DNA from: a virus
Virus record (IMG/VR): IMGVR_UViG_3300020021_000248
Location: 1 to 21,133 of that record
Direction: 5' to 3' (one strand)
DNA: 21,133 nt
Both the position numbers and the translations under genes were made by a program. Each line of letters opens with the position of its first letter. The stretch's first letter is position 1. Positions 13,501-20,083 of the stretch are shown one piece after another. The notes under the pieces are model-generated. The model was not told the origin of the DNA, made no database searches, and saw only the letters and a program-made list of their open reading frames with translations.

Positions 13501-14874
13501 ATGAACGCCTCCACACGCCTAGTTGCTCGCTACAAGAGCGCATTCGAGTTCCCTACGGAGGATGCTCGCAAGAAGTACTTGCACGAGCACCCGAAGGCCG
13601 ATCCCAAGAACCACACCGTCAAAGAAAAGAGTGACGAGGCGGCCAAGCCCGAAGAGGGTGAGCCCAAGCCAGAGCACGAACTCGAAGACGAGGGCGGCCA
13701 AAAGGGCAAAGAAAAGCCTGCGGGCAAGGGCTTCTTCAAGGGTTTGTCTGAGAAGGCTAAGGCGTTCGTCACCAAGTCGAGCGCGGCCGTCCAGAAGTTC
13801 GTCTCGGACGAAGAGCACCGTGCCAAGGTCATGGTGGATGCGGGCAAGACCATCTTGGCCTCGCCCAAAACGTACGCCAAGCGTCTTGTCCAGACCGCTC
13901 AAGAAGAGGTCCACGAGTTCAAGCTGGCGGGGCAAGCGCTGAAGAGTTTGGCTCAGGGCAAGAAGATGGACCACCATCAGAAGAAGGCCCTGAAGACGGT
14001 TGCGATCCACATGAGCATTGCCGTTGCGGCGGCGGCTCTTTCGAGCACTAGCTTGCTCGCAGGTGCTGCGGCTTTCGGCAAGGGCATGGTTCAGAAGATC
14101 GCCCTCAAGTCAGCCGCTCACGCCTTGGAAAAGGTACATCTCGTCCAAGAAATCACGCACATCGGGCACGGGGCGCATGAGCTGTTCGAAGTCATGCACC
14201 ACCTGATAGCGGCCGACCAGGGTGAGGACGACAAGCGAACGGTCGACAAGATCGACCCCGAGGAAGCATTCGCCATCCTGGTCATGCAGAGCGTCGTCAA
14301 GGCCATGAAGGAGCTGAACGACGAGGACATGGCGGATATCTTGGAAGACGCTTCAGGCGAGCAAGAGAAGCAAGCATTCAAGGTCGGGGCTGTGGTAGCG
14401 AGCGAGCTGCCGGCCCTTTTGGCCGAGGGTGAGGCGCTTTTCAACCAGGTCAAGGGCTGGGTGGCTCGCTTCAACAGCGTGCTCATGGCCGCTCGTGCTG
14501 AGGCTCAGACGTTGGAGGGAACCAACCGGGTCTGGCAGCATCGAGTGGTGTCCTATTTCAAGGACAGCGAAAGCGTGTTGGAGAAGCTTCGTGACCTGGA
14601 CCAGACGCTGGACGACCTCTACGTCGAGACCCCCGCCTTGGCGCAGGTCATCAATTCAGCTCGTCAAGCTGTGAGAATTCCTCAGAAAGCTGAGATTTCG
14701 TATGCCATCTCGGATATCGATTTCCAGCCCGACCCCGATACGGGTCGGGACGGCATCACCTACGACATCGACACCTTGAAGGCGTGGGCGAGCGCGGTGG
14801 AGGATTGGTCTCGCAAGGGTGGGCCGGCGATGCGTCAACTCACAAGCAAAGCGAAACGGTTGCTGCAAGTCTGA
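13501..14874 (+). CDS. Large helical protein, RLVAR tag, candidate virion protein
   Basis: 457 residues from ATG 13501, three bases after the previous stop. Order: RLVARYKSAFEF (6-17); KKYLHEHPKADPKNHTV (24-40), a short block I recall as an N-terminal prefix in other large-phage proteins (memory, not checked); a Glu/Lys/Pro-rich linker (41-80); long amphipathic helices (81-165); an Ala-rich hydrophobic region with about 20 apolar residues (168-192) that could insert into a membrane; a His-rich stretch (HLVQEITHIGHGAHELFEVM); and an acidic helical C-terminus. Could be a virion-associated or membrane-acting protein. No enzyme motif. Function not assigned. Confidence 0.75.
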   Translation: MNASTRLVARYKSAFEFPTEDARKKYLHEHPKADPKNHTVKEKSDEAAKPEEGEPKPEHELEDEGGQKGKEKPAGKGFFKGLSEKAKAFVTKSSAAVQKFVSDEEHRAKVMVDAGKTILASPKTYAKRLVQTAQEEVHEFKLAGQALKSLAQGKKMDHHQKKALKTVAIHMSIAVAAAALSSTSLLAGAAAFGKGMVQKIALKSAAHALEKVHLVQEITHIGHGAHELFEVMHHLIAADQGEDDKRTVDKIDPEEAFAILVMQSVVKAMKELNDEDMADILEDASGEQEKQAFKVGAVVASELPALLAEGEALFNQVKGWVARFNSVLMAARAEAQTLEGTNRVWQHRVVSYFKDSESVLEKLRDLDQTLDDLYVETPALAQVINSARQAVRIPQKAEISYAISDIDFQPDPDTGRDGITYDIDTLKAWASAVEDWSRKGGPAMRQLTSKAKRLLQV

Positions 14875-14896
14875 CCCTTTGGTGTAAATTCAGGGT
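14874..14896 (+). promoter_or_regulatory. GGTGTAAATT promoter of DUF1848 gene
   Basis: GGTGTAAATT (14881-14890); TAAATT is followed by six bases and GTG 14897, the leaderless spacing. ACCCT (14874-14878) and AGGGT (14892-14896) flank it, so the element again sits in an inverted repeat. Confidence 0.55.
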
Positions 14897-15733
14897 GTGA
14901 CCCCCACTCTGAGCGGAAAAGCCGAAAACATCCCCTACTCGTTGTCTCGTTGGACCGATGTCCCGGCGGCGAAGTGGCCTTGGATGCGGCAGCAGCTCGA
15001 CCAGCAGTGGATGCTGGCTATAGACCAGCGGACGAGCGTGCCTGCCCGGTGGTCTCTGAAGCCTGAGGACACGCTTGGCCTCATGTTTTGGACCAAGGAC
15101 CCCACCAACCTGATGGCTGAGCCCCGGCTACAGGACTACCGGGTGAAGGTTCACGTGACCGTCACGGGATGGGCGGAAGTTGAGAAGGGCTGCCCCGGCC
15201 TCTACGCGGCGGCTAATGAACTTAGGAAAGCAGCCCAGCACTTTGGGCCCGAGAACGTGTACTGGCGTTTCTCTCCGGTTCCTTTGCTGCCTCCGGAAGA
15301 GCTGTTCGACGTCGTGAAGCGCTTTAGGGCCATCGCCAAGATAGCGTCCTACGGGGGTGTCCAGAAGGTGTTCGTGTCGTTCTTGCAGAACAACGACTTG
15401 ATGGCCGAACCCCGTACGGCAGAAACCAAGCTTGAATTGCTGAAGCGTTTTGCTGACGATTCGCACGGCATCAAGGTTGAGCTGTGTGCGGACGATCGTT
15501 CGATCTTAAGTCCAAATTTTCAGCATCCAAATCTCTCGCTAGGTGTTTGTGCCCCTCCAGAGGATTTCTCTTTGCCGGGCTCGGAATGCGACACTTGTGG
15601 TTGCGGCTTTGCAGTTGACCCTTTCACGATCAACGAGAGCTGTACCTTTGGGTGTCAGTACTGCTACGCTGCTGACAAGAGTTTGTCGCCCAAGAAGCGC
15701 AATACGGCTCGAACACTACCCGTCCTCCGCTAA
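14897..15733 (+). CDS. DUF1848-family protein with C-terminal Fe-S-type Cys motif
   Basis: 278 residues, full family length. Matches to DUF1848 in order: SRWTDVPA (17-24, family SRRTDIPA), FWTKDP (64-69), VTVTGW (87-92), YWRFSPV (122-128) and the C-terminal CGCG...SCTFGCQYCYA, where C249-x3-C253-x2-C256 is the radical-SAM-like Cys triad; C231, C234 and C236 may bind metal too. The motif sits at the C-terminus as usual for this family, so the gene is not truncated. The family is thought to be a TIM-barrel Fe-S protein related to radical SAM enzymes; no reaction is established. GTG 14897 has no SD and looks leaderless. Confidence 0.85.
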   Translation: MTPTLSGKAENIPYSLSRWTDVPAAKWPWMRQQLDQQWMLAIDQRTSVPARWSLKPEDTLGLMFWTKDPTNLMAEPRLQDYRVKVHVTVTGWAEVEKGCPGLYAAANELRKAAQHFGPENVYWRFSPVPLLPPEELFDVVKRFRAIAKIASYGGVQKVFVSFLQNNDLMAEPRTAETKLELLKRFADDSHGIKVELCADDRSILSPNFQHPNLSLGVCAPPEDFSLPGSECDTCGCGFAVDPFTINESCTFGCQYCYAADKSLSPKKRNTARTLPVLR

Positions 15734-15742
15734 GGAGCTGCC

Positions 15743-16018
15743 ATGCTAGACCCCCAATGGATACCCGCTGATGAAGACTCGGCCGATCTCACGGACGAGG
15801 AAATTGCGGGAGCTGTCGAAACTGCTGACAGCAACGCCTTCGTGAAAGCGCTCGAAGAAGGGATCCGCCCGCTAATCCGCCCCAACGTGGCGGCGGCCAT
15901 CCAAAGTCAGGAGCTGCGTAAGCGTAAACCCCATCTTTACTGCCGGACGCGAGTGGCTCTCGACAGCGAACCTGATAAAGTGTTGCTGTTCCGCGTAGAT
16001 TGGCTGCAAAACAGCTAG
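15743..16018 (+). CDS. Small acidic hypothetical protein
   Basis: 91 residues from ATG 15743 with AAGGAG (15732-15737) overlapping the previous stop. Acidic N-terminal half (DEDSADLTDEEIAGAVE) then a basic end (ELRKRKPHLYCRTRV). Mostly helical. No family recognised. Leads into the Cys-cluster gene five bases after its stop, so the two are probably translated together. Confidence 0.65.
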   Translation: MLDPQWIPADEDSADLTDEEIAGAVETADSNAFVKALEEGIRPLIRPNVAAAIQSQELRKRKPHLYCRTRVALDSEPDKVLLFRVDWLQNS

Positions 16019-16022
16019 AAAG

Positions 16023-16496
16023 ATGGTTCGCATGGCCTCTTGCGGTTGTAACTCCACTCCTTGTTCGTGCTCCAGCGGTTCCTCCATGGGGGTACCGGAC
16101 GTTTCGGTACGACCTATTTCGGCTTGCACTTGTAACGGCAGCCCTTGTTCGTGCGGCTGTGGCGTTCAAGATCACATGCCGGCTTTGCCATCGCTGTGCG
16201 ACCTCAACCGCGTGAACAACGTGTGGGTCGACGGTGTGGTGGACGCAAACGGCCAGGGCGGGATCTGCATGCTCGACACGATGGAAGAGTATCAGGTCAT
16301 CCACTCCCTTCAGCGTAGCCAGCGGGCCAAGGACGACCTGTTCAAGGTGACGTCGAACGAGTACCTGAGAAACCTGGCCACCACGACGTTGCTGCACCCG
16401 ACCATCAACGAAGGGGACCAGCTCCAGAAGGAAATCAATCAGGGGACGATCCCGTTCTACACTCAGTTCCGGGGTCAGCCTCCCTTCGCTCAATGA
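16023..16496 (+). CDS. Protein with duplicated CxCNxxPCSC cluster
   Basis: 157 residues from ATG 16023 (ATG 16032 also possible) with AAAG close upstream. The first 60 residues hold ten Cys: CGCNSTPCSC (7-16) and CTCNGSPCSC (35-44) are two copies of C-x-C-N-x2-P-C-S-C, followed by CGC. Such dense CxC spacing recalls metallothionein-like or disulfide-knot modules; metal binding is likely but unproven. The C-terminal ~100 residues are ordinary alpha/beta sequence (VNNVWVDGVVDANGQGGI, then acidic helices). The stop overlaps the next gene as ATGA. No family recognised. Confidence 0.7.
   Translation: MVRMASCGCNSTPCSCSSGSSMGVPDVSVRPISACTCNGSPCSCGCGVQDHMPALPSLCDLNRVNNVWVDGVVDANGQGGICMLDTMEEYQVIHSLQRSQRAKDDLFKVTSNEYLRNLATTTLLHPTINEGDQLQKEINQGTIPFYTQFRGQPPFAQ
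16041..16154 (+). repeat. Two direct copies encoding CxCNxxPCSC
   Basis: Copies at 16041-16070 and 16125-16154; 23 of 30 bases are identical, including AACNNCNNCCCTTGTTCGTGC-like ends sharing CCTTGTTCGTGC. Indicates an internal duplication under protein-level constraint. Confidence 0.7.
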
Positions 16497-16825
16497 GCCG
16501 GTCCCTTCGCCGAATCAGCCGCAACCAAGAGGCCAAGAAGGCCCTCTTGGATTTGTCGAAGCTGTCGACCGCGATCCCCGACCTTCAGAAGAACATTCGA
16601 GGCGTTATCGATGCTCTTCCGGCAAACGTGACGGCCGACGAGGACACGCAGAAGCTGCTGGCCGCTTTGGTGGACGACTGTCAGACGCTAGCTCAGCAGA
16701 ACGCGATCCTGCGGGAGGGCTTTATCAGGCTGTTGGTTGTTTTGAGCGGCGATTCCGAAGAAAATATCCGGAAGGTTGAGGCGGAAATCCACGCCGACCT
16801 AGTGAAAGAGTACGAAGGCACGTGA
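16493..16825 (+). CDS. Small coiled-coil-like protein
   Basis: 110 residues, start coupled by ATGA overlap. Nearly all helix: basic N-terminus (MSRSLRRISRNQEAKK), then heptad-like Leu/Ile spacing (LLDLSKLSTAIPDLQKNIRG; LLAALVDDCQTLAQQN) suggesting a coiled coil. No Cys cluster or catalytic motif. Its TGA overlaps a GTG (16822) and is followed at once by ATG 16826, giving two possible downstream starts. Confidence 0.65.
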   Translation: MSRSLRRISRNQEAKKALLDLSKLSTAIPDLQKNIRGVIDALPANVTADEDTQKLLAALVDDCQTLAQQNAILREGFIRLLVVLSGDSEENIRKVEAEIHADLVKEYEGT

Positions 16826-17053
16826 ATGGCAAAAACGAGACTCCTGACGAAGCCCCCCAAGAAGGCAACCTCTCCGGCCGATTGGGAGCGCCTGGCGAGC
16901 CGAGCCATCGCTCAAGCGGAGTTGGCGAAGGACAGCAGAGCCTCAGCAATCCGGAACGCCCTCGCTACGGGGAACTCGGCCCAAGCGCTAAAACGCCTGG
17001 GCATCATTGGGGAGGCCGACATTCAGAGAGAGTTCCCCATCCGCGAGAAATAG
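16826..17053 (+). CDS. Small helical protein, possible N-terminal half of a split gene
   Basis: 75 residues from ATG 16826, right after the previous stop. Basic N-terminus (MAKTRLLTKPPKKATS), then two Ala-rich helices. It ends ...EFPIREK at TAG 17051-17053, and the adjacent frame continues IEALEEKLTR as if the same helix went on. This frame is preferred over the GTG 16822 frame, which reads as Gly/Pro/Ser-rich noise until 17041. Either a free-standing small protein or the first half of a 16826-17355 protein joined by a -1 shift. Confidence 0.6.
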   Translation: MAKTRLLTKPPKKATSPADWERLASRAIAQAELAKDSRASAIRNALATGNSAQALKRLGIIGEADIQREFPIREK

Positions 17054-17355
17054 AAGCTCTCGAAGAAAAGCTGACGAGAGCCTTCCAGGGCGGGGATCCG
17101 GGGAAGGCGTGGGAGGTCTCCCGACAGCTGGTGGAACTGGCCAAAGAGTCAGTAGCGGAAGCCGCTCGTGCGCGATTCAAGGTGAATTTCGGCACTCCAA
17201 GGTGTGATAGCTGCGAGGGCCTGAAGGCCGGGCCTGATGTGGCGGCCACCTGTTTTCAGGTTCGACAGTGCTTCTACGGCAACATCAAGCAGGGTGAACT
17301 GACCCCCAAACAGGGTCGAGTCCTCAAACTATTTTTAGGGTTGGACCCGACTTGA
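17050..17355 (+). CDS. Cys-containing helical protein or C-terminal half of the preceding gene
   Basis: From about 17050 this frame looks coding: IEALEEKLTRAFQGG, EVSRQLVELAKESVAEAARA, then CDSC...C...C in a C-terminal part that may bind metal, ending KLFLGLDPT. No ATG, GTG or TTG lies near the point where coding character begins; ATA 17050 overlaps the TAG of the previous ORF, and the frame is formally open from GTG 16822. One extra A in the AAA at 17048-17050 would fuse it in frame to 16826-17053. Start is therefore unresolved. Confidence 0.5.
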   Translation: MEALEEKLTRAFQGGDPGKAWEVSRQLVELAKESVAEAARARFKVNFGTPRCDSCEGLKAGPDVAATCFQVRQCFYGNIKQGELTPKQGRVLKLFLGLDPT

Positions 17356-17377
17356 CCTTGACCCTGGAGATGGGTAC

Positions 17378-17434
17378 GTGTAATTAGAGAGTCGTGACCC
17401 CTAACAAGGGTCCCCCTGATACATGTAAAGGAAA
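17378..17434 (+). promoter_or_regulatory. Leader of the H1-like gene: CGTGTAATTA box, hairpin, SD
   Basis: GTGTAATTA (17378-17386) is a near match to the GGTGTA element; TAATTA would start transcription near 17393. GACCC (17396-17400) and GGGTC (17408-17412) form a small hairpin. AAAGGAAA (17427-17434) is the SD for ATG 17441. Confidence 0.45.
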
Positions 17435-17440
17435 CACCCT

Positions 17441-18547
17441 ATGAAAACACAACAGCCATCCAAGCCGTCGAATTGGCTTCTGATGAGCGATGCGCTCAAA
17501 ACTCTGGCATCCGGATACGAACAGCTCGATGTGGTGGAACGAAATGGAGGTCTCACCCTTCCTTCGATCACTGCTGCCGCATCCCTGAACGGTCATAGCA
17601 ATGGCCACAGCAACGGACACGGCAATGGTCATGCTGCTGCGAAGGCGTTGCCGATCGCGCAGAAGGTCAAGAAAGCAGCCCTCAAGGCGCTGCCAGCGGC
17701 TCCTGTTGCCACTACCACTGCATTGGCGGTCAGCAAGCCTGTGCAAGCCAAGGCCCCGAAGGTCAAAGCAGTCGCCAAGGTGAAGGAGCCCAAAGCGGCG
17801 AAGGCCCCGAAGGTCAAAGCAGTCGCCAAGGCGAAAGAGCCCAAAGCGGCGAAGGCCAAGGCTGCCAAGCCCGCCAAAGCGGCGAAGGCCAAGGGTGCTC
17901 CCGCGAATGCGATTGCCGCTGGTCGTCGTGCGGTAGCGGACGGTCTCCGCCCGAAGCTGGTCGAAGCTGTGGCGATCGTGATGGGCACTGAGACCCTGAA
18001 GGCCGGCGACATTCTCGCTCGTCTGACGGAGCGAGGTTGGGAGCCTGGGGCTTCCAACAAGCAGTCGTACATCTCGTACACGCTGTCCGACAACGAAGAA
18101 GTGTTCAAGCGTGGCAACCGTGGTGAGTACTCGGTCAAGAGCCCGAAGAACTACGTCGAGCTGACGGCGCAGTGGAAGTCCGGCAAGATCACGCCGAAAG
18201 CCAAAGCGCCCGTCGCTAAGGCGGCTCCCAAGGTCAAGGCGGCTGCGAAAGCAGCCCCCAAGGCTAAGGCTGCCAAGAAGGCCAAGGGAGGCAAGACGTC
18301 GGGAAAAGCCGAAGGGGTCGCTAGCACGGACACTGGTGAAGCTGAAGTTCTCACAACCGCATCGCAGTCCGAAGTGACTCAAGCGGAAGTGAAAGCTGAA
18401 GCGGCGCCAGTGGCTGGCGACCCACCAACCACGACACCGGACGCAACGGCTTCGATTTCCAGCACCTCGGCTACTGACAATTCGCTCCAAGAATTGGGTA
18501 TCGGGGAGTCGGAAATCGGTGAGTGTCCTTTCGACTCGCCCAACTGA
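17441..18547 (+). CDS. Histone-H1-like Ala/Lys/Pro-rich protein with a central winged helix
   Basis: 368 residues from ATG 17441. Order: helical N-terminus (1-48); four Asn-Gly-His units (50-64); AlaLysPro-rich basic arm (66-153) with a 17-residue tandem repeat APKVKAVAKxKEPKAAK; a compact domain (about 165-233: KLVEAVAIVMG, ILARLTERGWEPG, YISYTLSDNEEVFKRG, GEYSVK) that looks like a HARE-HTH/winged-helix module; a second basic arm (252-290); and a long Ser/Thr/Glu tail (291-368). Basic arms of this kind occur in H1, HctB and AlgP and bind DNA without sequence preference. A role in condensing phage or host DNA is likely. The 368-residue minus-strand frame opposite is an artefact of the repeats. 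Confidence 0.85.
   Translation: MKTQQPSKPSNWLLMSDALKTLASGYEQLDVVERNGGLTLPSITAAASLNGHSNGHSNGHGNGHAAAKALPIAQKVKKAALKALPAAPVATTTALAVSKPVQAKAPKVKAVAKVKEPKAAKAPKVKAVAKAKEPKAAKAKAAKPAKAAKAKGAPANAIAAGRRAVADGLRPKLVEAVAIVMGTETLKAGDILARLTERGWEPGASNKQSYISYTLSDNEEVFKRGNRGEYSVKSPKNYVELTAQWKSGKITPKAKAPVAKAAPKVKAAAKAAPKAKAAKKAKGGKTSGKAEGVASTDTGEAEVLTTASQSEVTQAEVKAEAAPVAGDPPTTTPDATASISSTSATDNSLQELGIGESEIGECPFDSPN
17750..17851 (+). repeat. 51-bp tandem repeat, two copies
   Basis: Units 17750-17800 and 17801-17851 differ at only two of 51 bases. They encode 17-residue Ala/Lys/Pro/Val units of the H1-like protein, in frame, so copy number could vary between strains by slippage. Confidence 0.85.
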
Positions 18548-18664
18548 GCCCTTCCGGGATGAAGCTCAGCGGTCTTGGCAAATAGTCAAAGGCTACTGAG
18601 CTTCGAGGGCCTTCTCCTCGGCAAGAAGTTCATTTTGGTCTCGATCCAACGTGGGTGCGAGACC
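18548..18664 (+). other. Three consecutive hairpins in the 142-base gap after the H1-like gene
   Basis: GAAGCTCAG (18561-18569) with CTGAGCTTC (18596-18604), extended by GCCCT (18548) with AGGGC (18606); CTTCT (18611-18615) with AGAAG (18624-18628); GGTCTCG plus ATCCA (18637-18648) with TGGGT, a bulged G and CGAGACC (to 18664). No credible ORF and no T-run. Possibly a structured RNA, 3'-end element or leader of the 18690 gene. Confidence 0.6.
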
Positions 18665-18689
18665 GCTTACTGGGGTATCGAAGGGACGC

Positions 18690-19202
18690 ATGAAGGTTGG
18701 TGACATCGTCCTGTATCAAGAAGCTCGTTGGAAGGTCATCGGCCATTCCGACAGCTTCCGTACTTGTCAGCTCGTGGCCTTCGACAACCGCAAGTTAGAG
18801 GTGCCTGACGACCTCGAACTGGGGGATACCCCGGAGCTGCGGGTTCTCTATCATCCGCCCGCGCAATGGCCGTTCGCCATCTGTGGCACGACCCGGGGCG
18901 GCCCTCTAAAGTCAGTCGCACGCGGAAACGTCGGGCTCAGTCCCATGGAGGATTGGGTCCCGAGCGACTTCTTGCGAGCCAACGGTGCTATTTTCTTCAA
19001 CCCCAAGCTGCGTCTGCGGGTCGGGGAGATATTGGTGGGCGTCCATCAGGATGACACTCGAAGCCGTATTACGATCACGAAAGCGTTTGGAACGCTGAAT
19101 CGTCGTAAAGCGCGGGCTCAGGATCCCGTCAAAGTGAGGGGGCCCCTCAGCTCGCTTGATCGTTTGTTGAATTCCGACATCTTAGATGAAGATGAAGACT
19201 AG
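18690..19202 (+). CDS. Hypothetical protein, SH3-like N-terminus
   Basis: 170 residues from ATG 18690, chosen for the SD GAAGGGA just upstream; the frame is open to 18651 but that part overlaps a strong hairpin. The opening MKVGDIVLYQEARWKVIG reads as a small beta-barrel of the SH3/KOW kind; the middle is Pro/Gly-rich and the end acidic (SDILDEDED). No catalytic motif. It overlaps the YkgJ gene by 17 bases. Function unknown. Confidence 0.7.
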   Translation: MKVGDIVLYQEARWKVIGHSDSFRTCQLVAFDNRKLEVPDDLELGDTPELRVLYHPPAQWPFAICGTTRGGPLKSVARGNVGLSPMEDWVPSDFLRANGAIFFNPKLRLRVGEILVGVHQDDTRSRITITKAFGTLNRRKARAQDPVKVRGPLSSLDRLLNSDILDEDED

Positions 19203-19812
19203 GCTGCCTCTGCTGGTGCAGAGGTCGGTCGCCGAAACCAAGTCCTCCCGAGCCGAGTTAGCTCAGAGCTATGAGTTGCAGCTCCGTAGCCGGCTTTCCG
19301 ATATTGGGGCTGAGATCACCTGCCGCAAGGGTTGCAGCCACTGCTGCTACTACCCTGTGTTCCTTACGCTGCTGGAGGGCATCGCGCTCTACCAGGGCCT
19401 CAAGGAAAAGGGGCTCTGGTCCCGGCAACTCCGAGACGCCTTCCAGAGGCACTCTGACATGACCCGTGGGCTCGCTTCCGAGGTCTGGACCCTCAGCCTC
19501 ATCGCCTGCCCCCTGCTCGATTCTAAGGGCACCTGTCGGGCCTACGAGGACCGTCCGTTCGCCTGTCGGATCACCTACTCGGTCGGCAACCCCAGCGATT
19601 GCCACCCCCACGTCCTTGGTCCCGGCATGCTGGCCAAGCGAGAACTCTTTGAAGCCCTCACCCCAAAGGAGACGGAGACCCTCAACCAGCACCACCTCCG
19701 TCATTTCCGCATCCCGCTTTCAGGAGCGGTCCTCTACGGGGAGCGGATCACTAACGGCGAGCTGGAGCTGGAAGACTGTGCGAGCGCTATTCAGGAGATG
19801 ATCCATGCCTAA
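19186..19812 (+). CDS. YkgJ-family cysteine-cluster protein
   Basis: 208 residues from ATG 19186 (ATG 19192 also possible; no SD, so coupling to the previous gene is likely). The YkgJ/FliB-type Cys cluster is clear: C46-x3-C50-x2-C53-C54 in CRKGCSHCCYYPVF, then CPLLDSKGTCRAYEDRPFAC (108-127) and C139. The family is believed to bind zinc or an Fe-S cluster; its biochemical role is not settled and some members link to protein modification. The C-terminal helical part has two His (NQHHLRHF). Next gene starts 8 bases before its stop. Confidence 0.82.
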   Translation: MKMKTRLPLLVQRSVAETKSSRAELAQSYELQLRSRLSDIGAEITCRKGCSHCCYYPVFLTLLEGIALYQGLKEKGLWSRQLRDAFQRHSDMTRGLASEVWTLSLIACPLLDSKGTCRAYEDRPFACRITYSVGNPSDCHPHVLGPGMLAKRELFEALTPKETETLNQHHLRHFRIPLSGAVLYGERITNGELELEDCASAIQEMIHA

Positions 19813-20083
19813 CTGTCTGGTTTGCGGGGCCGACAAGAAGCGGGAAAACATGCACATCATCGTGCTCACCGAGGCGGAGCAGAAGCTGCTGTCCGAGCCC
19901 CTCGCCGAGTACCTGTATTGCCAGCCCTGTTGGGGCATCCTATCCAACCCCGTGACCGCTCCTGCGCTTATTAGCGGAATTGCTCGACACCACCTTCAGC
20001 AAGCTGGTGTAAGCCAGTCCAATCAACTCGCCGACAAGTTCCGTCAAGACTTGGCAGATCGCGCCACTACCCGAAGGTCCTAA
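19805..20083 (+). CDS. Small zinc-finger-like protein
   Basis: 92 residues from ATG 19805, SD AGGAG (19793-19797) seven bases upstream. CLVC (4-7) and CQPC (39-42) form a four-Cys zinc knuckle with ~31 residues between; the rest is helical (ISGIARHHLQQAGVSQSNQL) with a basic tail. It might support the neighbouring YkgJ protein or bind nucleic acid. Stop and next start overlap as TAATG. Confidence 0.7.
   Translation: MPNCLVCGADKKRENMHIIVLTEAEQKLLSEPLAEYLYCQPCWGILSNPVTAPALISGIARHHLQQAGVSQSNQLADKFRQDLADRATTRRS

Noticed and set aside
15640-15733. DUF1848 gene as a truncated radical SAM enzyme
   Set aside because: The Cys triad is naturally C-terminal in DUF1848, and all earlier family motifs are present in order.
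15789-16493. 234-residue minus-strand frame
   Set aside because: Covers two or three coupled plus-strand genes; Arg/His/Val-rich shadow with no start signal.
16822-17049. GTG 16822 frame before 17050
   Set aside because: Reads as Gly/Pro/Ser/His-rich noise over the better 16826 frame; kept only from 17050 on.
17384-18490. 368-residue minus-strand frame opposite the H1-like gene
   Set aside because: Long only because Ala/Lys codons read as Leu/Arg/Phe/Gly on the other strand; no motif, and the plus frame has an SD and a domain.
20004-20018. GGTGTA within CTGG/CCAG
   Set aside because: Inside a coding sequence, not upstream of a gene; probably a chance match to the promoter-like element.
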